Positions 18,798-28,047 of a stretch of DNA of 61,053 nucleotides are shown one piece after another. The position numbers and the translations under genes are program-made. Every line of letters begins with the position of its first letter. Position 1 is the stretch's first letter. The notes beneath the pieces were generated by a model that was given only the letters and a program-made list of their open reading frames with translations, was not told where the DNA came from and did not search any database. Source of the stretch: JADHZC01 sp964409505 (GTDB lineage Bacteria > Pseudomonadota > Alphaproteobacteria > Rickettsiales > Rickettsiaceae); assembly GCA_964409505.1 (NCBI GenBank), contig CAYPDK010000031.1, positions 1-61,053 on the forward strand, given 5' to 3'.

Positions 18798-19538
18798 ATG
18801 TTACCTCAAAATCTTACAGTACTTAAAAGAAAATATATAGAAGATTCCTTATTTATCAATAAAAGAATATCTTTAAATCAAGATTCTTCTCATCATATAA
18901 GCACAGTCCTGAGAATGAAAAGATTTGCTTTGTTAAGAGTTTTTAACGAACATTCAGGAGAATTTTTAGCACAAATTGAGGCATATAATAAAAAAATTTG
19001 TCAACTAAAAATATTATCACTACTAAAAAGCCCCAATGAAAAAGACCAATTCAATATAGACCTAGCCCTTAGCATAATAAAAAAAGATAAATTATTAAAC
19101 GCAATTTTTGCGACTACACAACTTGGAATAAAGACTCTTATTCCGCTATATACAAATAGATCACAATGTAAAAGCTTAAACATAAAGTCTTTACAAAAAA
19201 ATATAATAAAAGCTACCGAACAATCTGAAAGAATAAGTATAACAAAAATTATAAGTCCTAGCTTAATGGAAGTGGTTCTAAATAACAAATACCAAAAGAT
19301 TATTTTTCTCAATGAGAAAGAAGGACAAAATAATTTACTAAGTAATTTTAATTTTGATAAAAAAGACTCTGTACTAGTACTGATAGGTCCTGAGGGTGGG
19401 TTTGATGATTCAGAAAGACAAAAAATATCTTCTAAAAAAAATATCATCTCTGCAAGTATAAGCGAAAATATATTAAATGCTGATATAGCCGCTATTTCAG
19501 CTATTTCTTATATCACATTAAATATGAGCCGTATTTAA
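18798..19538 (+). CDS. rsmE: 16S rRNA (uracil-1498-N3)-methyltransferase RsmE
   Basis: SPOUT-class methyltransferase acting on U1498 of 16S rRNA in the 30S subunit. The 246 residues have an N-terminal PUA-like domain (SSHHISTVLRMKRFALLRVF). The SPOUT domain carries the knot motifs ATEQSERISITKI and LIGPEGGFDDSERQKI, the latter being the SAM-binding knot signature. Length is normal. The gene is divergent from cckA and ends 18 bases from the convergent comF-like gene. Confidence 0.92.
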   Translation: MLPQNLTVLKRKYIEDSLFINKRISLNQDSSHHISTVLRMKRFALLRVFNEHSGEFLAQIEAYNKKICQLKILSLLKSPNEKDQFNIDLALSIIKKDKLLNAIFATTQLGIKTLIPLYTNRSQCKSLNIKSLQKNIIKATEQSERISITKIISPSLMEVVLNNKYQKIIFLNEKEGQNNLLSNFNFDKKDSVLVLIGPEGGFDDSERQKISSKKNIISASISENILNADIAAISAISYITLNMSRI

Positions 19539-19556
19539 AATAAGCTTATGTTAGCT

Positions 19557-20309
19557 TTATGTATCTCTGACACTACCTGTAGTAGTAATAAAGAAAACTT
19601 TAACCTTTTTCACTTTGGCAGACTTAAAAAGAACTTGAGAACAAAGATTTGAAGTTGCTCCTGTAGTATATACATCATCTACAAGGAGAATCACTTTATC
19701 TTTTACATCATATTTTGTATTATATTCAATGCTATTATGCAAATTTTTAAGCCTTTCTTTTCTTGATAAAGTTTTTTGAGATTTTGTTAATTTAGTTTTA
19801 ATTAAAAGATCTGGTAGCATTTTTTTATTAATCCTATTAGCGATAGATTTAGCAAGTAATTGAGCGGGGTTATATTTTCTGAATAATCTTCTGATTTTAT
19901 GCATAGGTACAGGAATTACAAAGTCTATATCTAAAATATCTAATTTGTATCTTTTTAACAAAAGATGAGCAAAAATTTCTGAAAGATAAGTTTTATCACC
20001 GTATTTAAAGAGATAGATAAGTTTTTTACTATTTTGATCAAACATCATTATAGATCTTGCAAGAGTAAATTTTGGTGGAGAAGATATACATTTCGCACAA
20101 ATAAAACCTACCTTAGCTCCAATTACTATAGGAGTTCCACAAATTCTACAATATACATCACTTATAAAAGTTATACGTTTCCAACAACTAGAACAAAATG
20201 TTAGATTTTGGTCTAATAATGCACTACAATAATAACATCTAAAAGAAAAAAAATATTGAAAACATGAATTAAAAATTGATTTAATAAAAAGCCAGATTGG
20301 TTTAGTCAC
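19557..20309 (-). CDS. comF: ComF family phosphoribosyltransferase-like protein
   Basis: A 250-residue cytoplasmic protein. The N-terminus has paired cysteines in a zinc-ribbon arrangement (CYYC, CSSC, CRIC, CAKC). A type I phosphoribosyltransferase fold follows, with the PRPP loop KVILLVDDVYTTGATSNLC near the C-terminus. VIPVPMHKIRRLFRKYNPA is the other family block. ComF/GntX proteins are needed for natural transformation in several bacteria, perhaps for handling incoming single-stranded DNA. It lies 11 bases after pyrH, so the two are likely co-transcribed. comEC and comM homologues are in the same window. Confidence 0.88.
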   Translation of the reverse strand: MTKPIWLFIKSIFNSCFQYFFSFRCYYCSALLDQNLTFCSSCWKRITFISDVYCRICGTPIVIGAKVGFICAKCISSPPKFTLARSIMMFDQNSKKLIYLFKYGDKTYLSEIFAHLLLKRYKLDILDIDFVIPVPMHKIRRLFRKYNPAQLLAKSIANRINKKMLPDLLIKTKLTKSQKTLSRKERLKNLHNSIEYNTKYDVKDKVILLVDDVYTTGATSNLCSQVLFKSAKVKKVKVFFITTTGSVRDT

Positions 20310-20320
20310 AGAATTTTTAG

Positions 20321-21049
20321 CTATGAAATAAGAGTAAAATTGCCCTCTTTGTATAAGGCATCCTTAAAATTAAAAATATTTTTCAAGGAAAAGACTTTAA
20401 TAGGTAACTTATTCTCTTTAGCAAGAGAAATAGCAGATAAATCCATTATTTTGAGTCCTTTATTAATAATCTCATCATAACTAATAGCACTAATTTTTTC
20501 AGCATTTTTATCTTCATTAGGGTCTGATAAAAATACTCCAGCTACCTTGGTAGCTTTCATCAAGCAATCACATCTCATCTCCAGTGCTCTAATTACTGCT
20601 GCGGTATCCGTAGAGAAGTAAGGGTTTCCTGTTCCTGAGGCAAAAATAACTATTCTGTTTTTTTCTAAGTGTCTCAAAGATTTACGAATTATAAGGGGTT
20701 CGCATATATAAGGGACAGATATTGCCGATTGTACTCGTGTAGGAATGCCTGATTTTTCTAAAATATTTTGCAGGGCAATAGAGTTAATCAAGGTTCCGAG
20801 CATGCCCATCTGATCAATTACTAGTCTATCTATATTTTGAATATCATTTCTATGTCCCCTATATATATTTCCCCCTCCTATAATGAGTACAATTTTAATG
20901 CCCATCTCATAAACAGAAAGAATTCCGGAAGCAATTTTGTTTAATGCATGCATCTGATGGATAGAATTACCATTTCCGGACAAAGCTTCACCAGAAATTT
21001 TGATTGCTATTTTTTTATGTTGAGCAGTAGTGTCTAAACTATGTACCAT
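20321..21049 (-). CDS. pyrH: Uridylate kinase (UMP kinase)
   Basis: Phosphorylates UMP to UDP with ATP; a hexameric enzyme of the amino-acid kinase fold. Motifs are KKIAIKISGEALSG (phosphate-binding), VLIIGGGNIYRG, DQMGMLGTLINS, FASGTGNPYFSTDTAAVIRA and DLSAISLA. I place the start at ATG 21049 (MVHSLDTTAQHKK). An upstream in-frame ATG at 21088 would add a 13-residue hydrophobic leader (MFYTYFLILIFLI) that a soluble kinase should not have. The usual neighbour frr is absent. comF follows. Confidence 0.93.
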   Translation of the reverse strand: MVHSLDTTAQHKKIAIKISGEALSGNGNSIHQMHALNKIASGILSVYEMGIKIVLIIGGGNIYRGHRNDIQNIDRLVIDQMGMLGTLINSIALQNILEKSGIPTRVQSAISVPYICEPLIIRKSLRHLEKNRIVIFASGTGNPYFSTDTAAVIRALEMRCDCLMKATKVAGVFLSDPNEDKNAEKISAISYDEIINKGLKIMDLSAISLAKENKLPIKVFSLKNIFNFKDALYKEGNFTLIS

Positions 21050-21170
21050 AATCAAGAAAATTAAAATTAAAAAATATGTATAAAACAAAAGTCTATAACA
21101 ACAAATTTTTCAGCCAGAGACATATTCTTATCATACAAACAAGGATTATGTAAGCAAATTAATTTAATTT

Positions 21171-21261
21171 TATATTCTATTTTTTTATATTCTATTTTTT
21201 TTTATATTCTATTTTTTTTTATATTCTATTTTTTTTATATTCTATTTTTTTTATATTCTAT
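21171..21261. repeat. T-rich minisatellite, six copies of TATATTCTAT
   Basis: The decamer TATATTCTAT occurs at 21171, 21186, 21203, 21220, 21236 and 21252, separated by runs of five to seven T. The period is 15-17 bases and copies differ only in T-run length. It lies about 120 bases upstream of the preferred pyrH start and 300 bases upstream of nuoG. Copy number and T-run length are likely to vary between strains. Confidence 0.93.
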
Positions 21262-21408
21262 AAGATTCCTACTTTTTAAATAATGATATTATCTACACTA
21301 TATCAAGTTTTAAAAATAAAATTTTTCTCTCATAAAAAGTTTTGATAATACAAATCTTATAACTTATCAGAGAATTAATACAAAAAAATATTTATTTATA
21401 TCGTTTTA

Positions 21409-21437
21409 TTGTATTATATTACTTAACAAAATATAAC
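21409..21437 (+). promoter_or_regulatory. Candidate promoter for the nuo cluster
   Basis: TTGTAT at 21409-21414 and TATAAC at 21432-21437 are separated by 17 bases, leaving a leader of about 120 bases before nuoG. This is a match by eye only. Confidence 0.3.
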
Positions 21438-21563
21438 AAAATATTATTTTGTCTCTAAAAAGTTTTTATATTTGTTTTTACATTTTTATATTTTGGTGTA
21501 CATATTAGATAGTTTGCTATTTTAGAAGCATTTAATATTAAATGATTTAATCAATAAGATAAC

Positions 21564-23609
21564 ATGGTTGAAATTACAATTAATTCTTTAAAAGTCAATG
21601 TTGAAGAAGATTTAACGGTTATGCAGGCTTGTGAGGAATTAGGCATAGAAATACCTCATTTTTGTTTTCATGAGAGACTTAATATTTCTGGTAATTGTAG
21701 AATGTGCCTTGTGGAGAGTAATAATTCTCAAAAGTTAATCGCTTCTTGTGCTACAAAAGTCCAGAAGGATTTGGTAATCAAGACAAATACTCCAAAAGTC
21801 ACTTTGGCAAGAGAGAGTGTCTTAGAATTCTTACTTATAAATCATCCACTAGACTGCCCTATTTGCGATCAAGGAGGGGAATGTGACCTTCAGGATCAGG
21901 CTTTTAAATACGGAAAAAGATTCAGTAGATTTAAGGAACCAAAACGATCTGTTACAAATAAATATTTTGGTCCATTAATTAGTACTAACATGACGAGATG
22001 TATTCATTGCACTCGTTGTGTTAGGTTTATGGACGAGATTGCAGGAGTATCTGAGCTTGGAACTCTTTATAGGGGAGAAAATACCGAAATAGATAAGTAT
22101 CTAGAAGGAATTTTTACTTCTGAACTCTCAGGAAATATAATAGATCTTTGCCCTGTTGGTGCTTTAACCTCAAAACCCTATCAATTCACTTCACGAATTT
22201 GGGAACTAGAAAAAACAGAATCTATCGATGTTTTAGATGCTATGGGTTCAAATATAAGAATTGATTCCAAGGGAGTGAATGTTATGAGAATACTACCTAA
22301 AATAAATGACGATATAAATGAAGAATGGATTTCAGATAAATCTAGGTTTTCGTATGATGGACTTCGATATCAAAGACTTAGTATTCCTCTTATAAGAAAA
22401 GAAAAAAAACTAGTTAAAATTTCTTGGCAAAGAGCAATTTCAGAGATTGTAGATAAAGTAAGATCTACTACTGAAGAAAATCAAATAGCCGCCTTAGCAG
22501 GATTTTTTTCTTCCTTAGAGTCCATGTTTTTAATGAAAATTTTACTAAATAAATGTAATAGTACTCTCCATGATGCAAATCAGTTAGGCTATAGATTAGA
22601 TACAGAAAATAGGGGAAATTACTTATTTAATACGGAATTCAAAAATATAGAACAGGCTGATTTATGCTTATTAATAGGAGCCAATCCAAGACAAGTAGCA
22701 CCAGTACTAAATGCTCGAATTGGTAGGGCGGTACGAACTTTGGGATTAAATGTTTTTAGAATAGGCGTAGAGGATAACCAAACCTATAAAATAAATGAAC
22801 TTGGAAATAAAACAACTATTTTCAAGGAAATATTAAATGGAACTCATAAAATTTGTAAAGAATTATCAAGTGATAAAAAAGTTATGTTTATAGTAGGAGA
22901 TGGAATATTATTGAGATCTGATTCTTTATCTATTTTATCGCTAATACACAAAATTATTGAAAAATATAAATTAAATACTGATTCCTGGAATGGATTTAAC
23001 ATATTACATAACCATGCATCTGCAGTTGGAGCCTTAGATATAGGATTTCACTATGGATTAGATGGAAGCAGAAAAATATTAACACAAGCCAATGCTGGTA
23101 AAATAAAGGTTTTGTACTTACTTGGGGCAGATGATTTTGATATTTCGTCTTTTAATAAAGAGAAAGTATTTGTTATATATCAGGGCTCTCATTGGGACAA
23201 AGGAGCAGAAATTGCAGATTTAATACTCCCCGCATCATCCTACACGGAAGAAGATGCAATACATGTTAATATGGAAGGAAGGCCTCAATATGCAAGAAAG
23301 GCAGTCTCACCTCATAGAGAAATTATGCAGAATTGGCAAATAATAAATTCTATAATCTCCGAAATTGACTTATCTTATAAAAATCTAGATCTTAAAGAGA
23401 TTAGAAAAAAAATGTCTCAAGAATATCCTTTTCTTAACAATATGGATAAAGTAATTAATGCAAAAATGACTCCACTGAAGTCTGGGGAGGAGCTATCTAG
23501 TTCAAATATCACTAAAATCACAAATAATTACTATATTACAGATCACATAACAAGAGCCTCAACTAATATGGCAAGATGCCTAAAATATCGTCAGAGTCTT
23601 AATAATTAA
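21564..23609 (+). CDS. nuoG: NADH-quinone oxidoreductase subunit G
   Basis: Large iron-sulfur subunit of the complex I peripheral arm, passing electrons from NADH towards quinone. The 681 residues begin with a ferredoxin-like 2Fe-2S domain (CFHERLNISGNCRMC with CATKV). The His-Cys3 cluster motif HPLDCPICDQGGECDLQDQ follows, then the 4Fe-4S ligands CIHCTRC and LCPVGAL. The molybdopterin-oxidoreductase-like fold fills the rest. Length equals mitochondrial-type 75-kDa subunits rather than the longer enteric form. It opens a rightward cluster nuoGHIJKLMN; nuoA-F are not present in the window. Confidence 0.96.
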   Translation: MVEITINSLKVNVEEDLTVMQACEELGIEIPHFCFHERLNISGNCRMCLVESNNSQKLIASCATKVQKDLVIKTNTPKVTLARESVLEFLLINHPLDCPICDQGGECDLQDQAFKYGKRFSRFKEPKRSVTNKYFGPLISTNMTRCIHCTRCVRFMDEIAGVSELGTLYRGENTEIDKYLEGIFTSELSGNIIDLCPVGALTSKPYQFTSRIWELEKTESIDVLDAMGSNIRIDSKGVNVMRILPKINDDINEEWISDKSRFSYDGLRYQRLSIPLIRKEKKLVKISWQRAISEIVDKVRSTTEENQIAALAGFFSSLESMFLMKILLNKCNSTLHDANQLGYRLDTENRGNYLFNTEFKNIEQADLCLLIGANPRQVAPVLNARIGRAVRTLGLNVFRIGVEDNQTYKINELGNKTTIFKEILNGTHKICKELSSDKKVMFIVGDGILLRSDSLSILSLIHKIIEKYKLNTDSWNGFNILHNHASAVGALDIGFHYGLDGSRKILTQANAGKIKVLYLLGADDFDISSFNKEKVFVIYQGSHWDKGAEIADLILPASSYTEEDAIHVNMEGRPQYARKAVSPHREIMQNWQIINSIISEIDLSYKNLDLKEIRKKMSQEYPFLNNMDKVINAKMTPLKSGEELSSSNITKITNNYYITDHITRASTNMARCLKYRQSLNN

Positions 23610-23626
23610 ATAGGAAAACTAATAAT

Positions 23627-24640
23627 ATGGGAGAGATAAAATTCTATTTTATTCTAACAGCTACAACCATAATAAAGAGCTTAATTGTGATCATACCTGT
23701 TTTGATTACTGTGGCGTATCTTACATACGCTGAGAGACGTCTTATTGGTTATTTTCAAATCAGAAGGGGTCCTAGTGTTGTAGGTATATTTGGATTATTA
23801 CAACCAATCGCAGATGCTATCAAGTTATTAAACAAAGAAATTATTATCCCATCAAATGCAAATAAGTTTTTATTTATTTTAGCTCCTATTATAACATTTG
23901 TTTTAAGCCTCGTTGGATGGGCTGTGATTCCTATAGATCAAAACTTTATCATATCAAATATTAATGTTGGAGTTCTTTATATATTTGCTGTCTCATCTCT
24001 TGGCGTATATGGAATCATTATTGCGGGCTGGGCTAGTAATTCACAATATGCCTTTATGGGGGCTATCAGATCCGCTGCGCAGATGATATCATACGAACTA
24101 TCTGTAGGTCTTGTAATTATAAGTGTTTTACTTACAACTGGTTCTTTAAATTTATACGAAATTGTGCTTATAAAGAGTAAATTACCATTTTGGATTGATA
24201 TATTAATGCTACCTATGAGTGTAATATTTTTTATATCCATGTTAGCAGAAACTAACAGGTTACCATTTGACTTACCTGAAGCAGAATCTGAACTTGTAGC
24301 TGGATATAATGTAGAATATTCCTCCATGACATTTGCTCTATTCTTTCTAGGAGAATATTCTAATATGATTATAGTTAGTGCTATGGTTGTTACATTTTTT
24401 ATGGGAGGATTTCTTCCTCCTTTTTCTCTCGAGACTTTAAATTTTATTCCAGGTTTTATTTGGTTTATGCTAAAGGTTTCTTTCTTATTATTTGTTTTTA
24501 TATGGATTAGAGGATCGTTTCCTAGATACAGATATGATCAATTAATGAGAATTGGGTTAAAATTTTTCTTACCTTTTTCATTATTTTGGACGATAATGAT
24601 TGCGGTTATTCTAAAAATAACTGGGTATTTACCAAATTGA
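23627..24640 (+). CDS. nuoH: NADH-quinone oxidoreductase subunit H
   Basis: Membrane subunit of complex I forming much of the quinone-binding channel. The 337-residue polytopic protein has AYAERRLIGYFQIRRGPSVV near the N-terminus, plus LLAETNRLPFDLPEAESELV and ASNSQYAFMGAIRSAAQMIS. These are the invariant loops lining the quinone entry. It starts 17 bases after nuoG, preceded by AGGAAAA as ribosome-binding site. Subunit length is standard. Confidence 0.97.
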   Translation: MGEIKFYFILTATTIIKSLIVIIPVLITVAYLTYAERRLIGYFQIRRGPSVVGIFGLLQPIADAIKLLNKEIIIPSNANKFLFILAPIITFVLSLVGWAVIPIDQNFIISNINVGVLYIFAVSSLGVYGIIIAGWASNSQYAFMGAIRSAAQMISYELSVGLVIISVLLTTGSLNLYEIVLIKSKLPFWIDILMLPMSVIFFISMLAETNRLPFDLPEAESELVAGYNVEYSSMTFALFFLGEYSNMIIVSAMVVTFFMGGFLPPFSLETLNFIPGFIWFMLKVSFLLFVFIWIRGSFPRYRYDQLMRIGLKFFLPFSLFWTIMIAVILKITGYLPN

Positions 24641-24650
24641 GGTTACATTT

Positions 24651-25148
24651 ATGAAAAAATATGTTCAGTATATAAAGTATCTACTTTTACTCGATTTTTT
24701 ATCAGGTCTTTTTTTGACATTGAAATACTTTTTTAAAAAAAAAGTAACACTTAATTATCCTTATGAAAAAAGTCAGATTAGCCCTAGATTTAAGGGAGAA
24801 CACGCTCTTAGAAGATATGAGAACGGAGAGGAGAGATGTATTGCTTGTAAATTATGTGAGGCTATTTGTCCTGCTCAGGCAATATATATAGAGGTGGAGC
24901 CATCTCCGGAGAGTGATCCGATTCTGCGCAGAACCAGTAGATATGAAATTGACATGACAAAATGTATTTATTGTGGTTTATGTCAGGAAGCATGTCCTGT
25001 CGATGCCATAGTTGAGGGACCAAATTTTGAATTTGCTACATATTCTCACAAAGAATTATTATATAACAAGAAGAAACTTTTAGAAAACGGAGATATTTGG
25101 GAAAAATCTATTAATCCTAAGCTTAAACTTGATTACACTTTCAAATAA
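24651..25148 (+). CDS. nuoI: NADH-quinone oxidoreductase subunit I
   Basis: Carries the two 4Fe-4S clusters N6a and N6b at the base of the complex I peripheral arm. The 165 residues contain two CxxCxxCxxxCP motifs, CIACKLCEAICP and CIYCGLCQEACP. FKGEHALRRYENGEERC precedes the first. It starts 10 bases after nuoH with GAGG upstream of the ATG. Confidence 0.97.
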   Translation: MKKYVQYIKYLLLLDFLSGLFLTLKYFFKKKVTLNYPYEKSQISPRFKGEHALRRYENGEERCIACKLCEAICPAQAIYIEVEPSPESDPILRRTSRYEIDMTKCIYCGLCQEACPVDAIVEGPNFEFATYSHKELLYNKKKLLENGDIWEKSINPKLKLDYTFK

Positions 25149-25172
25149 TTTAATTTTGGCAGAGGTTTATTT

Positions 25173-25796
25173 ATGGTATTTTTTTTTTATATTTTTGCTT
25201 TTTTGATATTGGTAGGAAGTTTTATGGTTGTATTTAGTAATAATCCTATTAATTCAGTATTTTGGCTTATTTTTACTTTGTGCAATAGTGCTGGGATAAT
25301 ATTGCTTACTGGGGCTGAATTTATTGCTATGGTTAGCATTATAGTATATGTTGGTGCTATTGCTGTACTGTTCTTATTTGTTGTTATGATGCTTGATCTT
25401 AAATCTACAACCATCAAATTTAAAATTAAAAACATAAAAATTATTCCTTTATTTTGTCTATTAGCGTTTTTAATATGCTTGGTGCTAATTGTATTACTGA
25501 GCATCAAAAATACATCTGTAGACTCGACATCAGTTTTCATGATTGACAAAAATAAAGGAAATATACACGCTATTGCAAAATTTTTATATACAGATTTTTT
25601 TTTAGTTTTTCAACTTTGTGGACTTATTTTATTTGCTGCAATGATAGCATCTATAAGCCTAACTTTTAGGCCTGCATATTCAAAAAAACAAAAATTATTG
25701 ACTCAGTTGTTTCGGACAAAAGAAGATTCTGTAAAAAATGTTTCTGTTAAAAGTCAATCTCCTCCTAAAAATATAAATTATGAAGATGATATTTGA
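25173..25796 (+). CDS. nuoJ: NADH-quinone oxidoreductase subunit J
   Basis: Membrane subunit of complex I with five predicted helices. The second and third helices hold the family core ALLTGAEFIAMVSIIVYVGA-like sequence, here written GAEFIAMVSIIVYVGAIAVL. It is 207 residues, with a polar C-terminal tail after the last helix. The start has GAGG upstream. Its 3' end overlaps the start of nuoK by 17 bases, implying translational coupling. Confidence 0.95.
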   Translation: MVFFFYIFAFLILVGSFMVVFSNNPINSVFWLIFTLCNSAGIILLTGAEFIAMVSIIVYVGAIAVLFLFVVMMLDLKSTTIKFKIKNIKIIPLFCLLAFLICLVLIVLLSIKNTSVDSTSVFMIDKNKGNIHAIAKFLYTDFFLVFQLCGLILFAAMIASISLTFRPAYSKKQKLLTQLFRTKEDSVKNVSVKSQSPPKNINYEDDI

Positions 25797-26100
25797 AATT
25801 ACTTTAGGACATTATTTAATTCTATCCTCCATGATGTTTATAATTGGGCTTGGAGGAGTATTTATCAATGCAAAAAACTTAATTAGAATTATAATGTCTA
25901 TAGAGCTTATGCTAGTATCTATTATTATGAATTTCGCGGTATTTTCTATGTATATGGGGAACATATTGGGACAAATTTTTTGTTTAGTAATTTTGTGCTT
26001 TGGCGCTGCTGAGGTATGTATTGGACTTGCTATTATTGTTGCTTATTACAAGAGAAAAAATTCTTTAAATATTGAACAAATGAATGAAATAAAGGGATAG
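25780..26100 (+). CDS. nuoK: NADH-quinone oxidoreductase subunit K
   Basis: Small three-helix antiporter-like subunit of complex I. The 106 residues include LGHYLILSSMMFIIGLGGVF and the helix with AAEVCIGLAIIVAYY, where the conserved glutamate (AAE) takes part in proton translocation. Two ATGs six bases apart (25780 and 25786) are possible starts; both overlap nuoJ. nuoL begins 2 bases after its stop. Confidence 0.95.
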   Translation: MKMIFEITLGHYLILSSMMFIIGLGGVFINAKNLIRIIMSIELMLVSIIMNFAVFSMYMGNILGQIFCLVILCFGAAEVCIGLAIIVAYYKRKNSLNIEQMNEIKG

Positions 26101-26102
26101 AT

Positions 26103-28037
26103 ATGAATAATCTTGGATGTTGTATGTTACTTTTTCCTTTTATTGCTTTTGTGATAAATAATATTTTATGTAAAAAAATTAGCTATTTTGGAGCTTGTGC
26201 TGTATCTACTATATGTTTGGGGATTTCTGCTATTTCTAGTGTACTGATTTTTATATATTCTGTGGTAGGAAAAAAGAAAATTTATCTGGTATTTTATAGC
26301 TGGTTTCATTTAGGAGAAATAAGTATAAATTACTCATTATATATTGATTCTTTAGTTGCTTCTATGGTATTTGTGGTAAATATTGTCTCATTTGTGGTAC
26401 ATCTTTATTCTTTTGGTTATATGAGAAAAGACAAAAATTTTCCTAAATTTTTGTCTTTTCTCTCTCTTTTTACCTTCCTCATGCTAGTACTTGTGTGTGC
26501 TGATAATTTTGTACAGCTTTTTTTAGGTTGGGAGGGAGTGGGACTTTGTTCTTATTTATTAATTGGATATTATGTAAATAAAAAAAGTGCTAATGAAGCT
26601 GCAATCAAGGCATTTATTGTCAATAGAATCAGTGATTTTGCGTTTTTGATAGGCATTATGAGTATTTTTCTCTATTTTAGATCAGTAAATTTTCTTTATA
26701 TTTTTCAGAACATAGAAATTATCTTAAAATCTACTGTTTCTGTTCTATTTTTAGAAATAAAGGTAATAGATTTAATATGTATATCCTTATTTTTAGGTTG
26801 TATGGGAAAATCTGCTCAAATAGGTCTACATGTATGGCTACCTGATGCTATGGAGGGTCCAACTCCTGTATCTGCTTTAATACATGCTGCTACTATGGTG
26901 ACTGCGGGTGTATTTTTAATTGCTAAATGTTCTTTCATATTTGAACATTCTCCCTTTGTTTTATCTATGATTCTTGTAATAGGTAGTATGACATGTTTGT
27001 TTGCTGCTCTTATAGCTATAACACAAACAGACATAAAAAAAATTATAGCCTATTCTACCTGCAGTCAACTAGGTTACATGTTCATGGCTTGTGGCTTATC
27101 TGCTTATAACTTAGCGATTTTTCATCTAATAACTCACGCATTCTTTAAAGCTTTACTCTTTTTAGCTGCAGGAAACATAATATATGCAACTAATCACCAG
27201 CAAAATATATTTAAATTAGGCAATTTAAGCTCAGCTTTAAGCACAACTTATGTTTTTTTCCTTTTTGCCTCGTTGGCTTTATTAGGAATTTTTCCTTTAT
27301 CTGGATTTTACTCAAAAGATTTAATTATAGAACATGCGTATTTATCCCATAGAAATTTTTCAACCATGAGCTTTGTATTTGGTAATATTACTGCTTTTTT
27401 AACAGCTCTTTATTCTTTTAAGATCATATATCTAGTGTTTCATAAGAAGAATAACATGTTAGAACTTGATTTAGACAAAACAAAAGATCCAGATAAATTT
27501 ATGCATATACCTCTATATTTGCTCCTCTTAGGAACATTATTTTTTGGTATGATACTCTATTACTTACTAGATATTGATAGTAGTGATATTTATTTTGCAG
27601 ATAAATCAGTTCTAATGCTTGGCAACAAAGAAACAAAACATCTGCCAGTATATATAGTAATTCTACCTATGGTTTTATCATTTGCAGGTATTATATATGC
27701 TCTTACCCTTTATAAAAAAGGAGGTTATAAATCATTCTCACAACAATTTCCAACAATTTTCTCTTTAATTAAAAATAAATTTTTCTTTGATCAATTGTAT
27801 AATTTGATATTAATTTCGACTGTCAAAAAATTAACTACTCTTGCAAATAAATTTGACAAATCGGTTATAGATGATTTAGGTCCTGTAGGGATCTCAAAAA
27901 TTTTAATATTTCTGAATAAAAAATTTGTTAAAATTCAAACAGGTTACATAGAAAATTATTTGTTTTATGTTATTTTTTCTGTAATAGCTTTTGTTGTTCT
28001 ATTCTTACTAAATTATAAGTTTCTAATTATTTTTTGA
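26103..28037 (+). CDS. nuoL: NADH-quinone oxidoreductase subunit L
   Basis: Largest antiporter-like subunit of complex I. It pumps protons at the distal end of the membrane arm and carries the lateral helix HL. The 644 residues include FLGWEGVGLCSYLLIGYYVN, GKSAQIGLHVWLPDAMEGPT and PVSALIHAATMVTAGVFL with its proton-path Lys and His residues. The long C-terminal amphipathic region follows. An AAGGGA precedes its ATG. Confidence 0.97.
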   Translation: MNNLGCCMLLFPFIAFVINNILCKKISYFGACAVSTICLGISAISSVLIFIYSVVGKKKIYLVFYSWFHLGEISINYSLYIDSLVASMVFVVNIVSFVVHLYSFGYMRKDKNFPKFLSFLSLFTFLMLVLVCADNFVQLFLGWEGVGLCSYLLIGYYVNKKSANEAAIKAFIVNRISDFAFLIGIMSIFLYFRSVNFLYIFQNIEIILKSTVSVLFLEIKVIDLICISLFLGCMGKSAQIGLHVWLPDAMEGPTPVSALIHAATMVTAGVFLIAKCSFIFEHSPFVLSMILVIGSMTCLFAALIAITQTDIKKIIAYSTCSQLGYMFMACGLSAYNLAIFHLITHAFFKALLFLAAGNIIYATNHQQNIFKLGNLSSALSTTYVFFLFASLALLGIFPLSGFYSKDLIIEHAYLSHRNFSTMSFVFGNITAFLTALYSFKIIYLVFHKKNNMLELDLDKTKDPDKFMHIPLYLLLLGTLFFGMILYYLLDIDSSDIYFADKSVLMLGNKETKHLPVYIVILPMVLSFAGIIYALTLYKKGGYKSFSQQFPTIFSLIKNKFFFDQLYNLILISTVKKLTTLANKFDKSVIDDLGPVGISKILIFLNKKFVKIQTGYIENYLFYVIFSVIAFVVLFLLNYKFLIIF

Positions 28038-28047
28038 TTAAAAACGC

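Larger units (their letters stand above)
21050..21563. other. Divergent intergenic region between pyrH and nuoG
   Basis: About 510 bases without a supported gene. It carries a T-rich tandem array at 21171-21261, followed by very AT-rich DNA that probably holds the promoters of pyrH (leftward) and the nuo cluster (rightward). I see no RNA gene fold. Confidence 0.6.

Noticed and set aside
21050..21088. N-terminal extension of pyrH from ATG 21088
   Set aside because: It would add a hydrophobic leader to a cytosolic kinase; ATG 21049 fits the family.
21171..21261. CRISPR-like array
   Set aside because: Repeats are 10 bases with 5-7 base T spacers and no unique spacer sequence, so it is a minisatellite.
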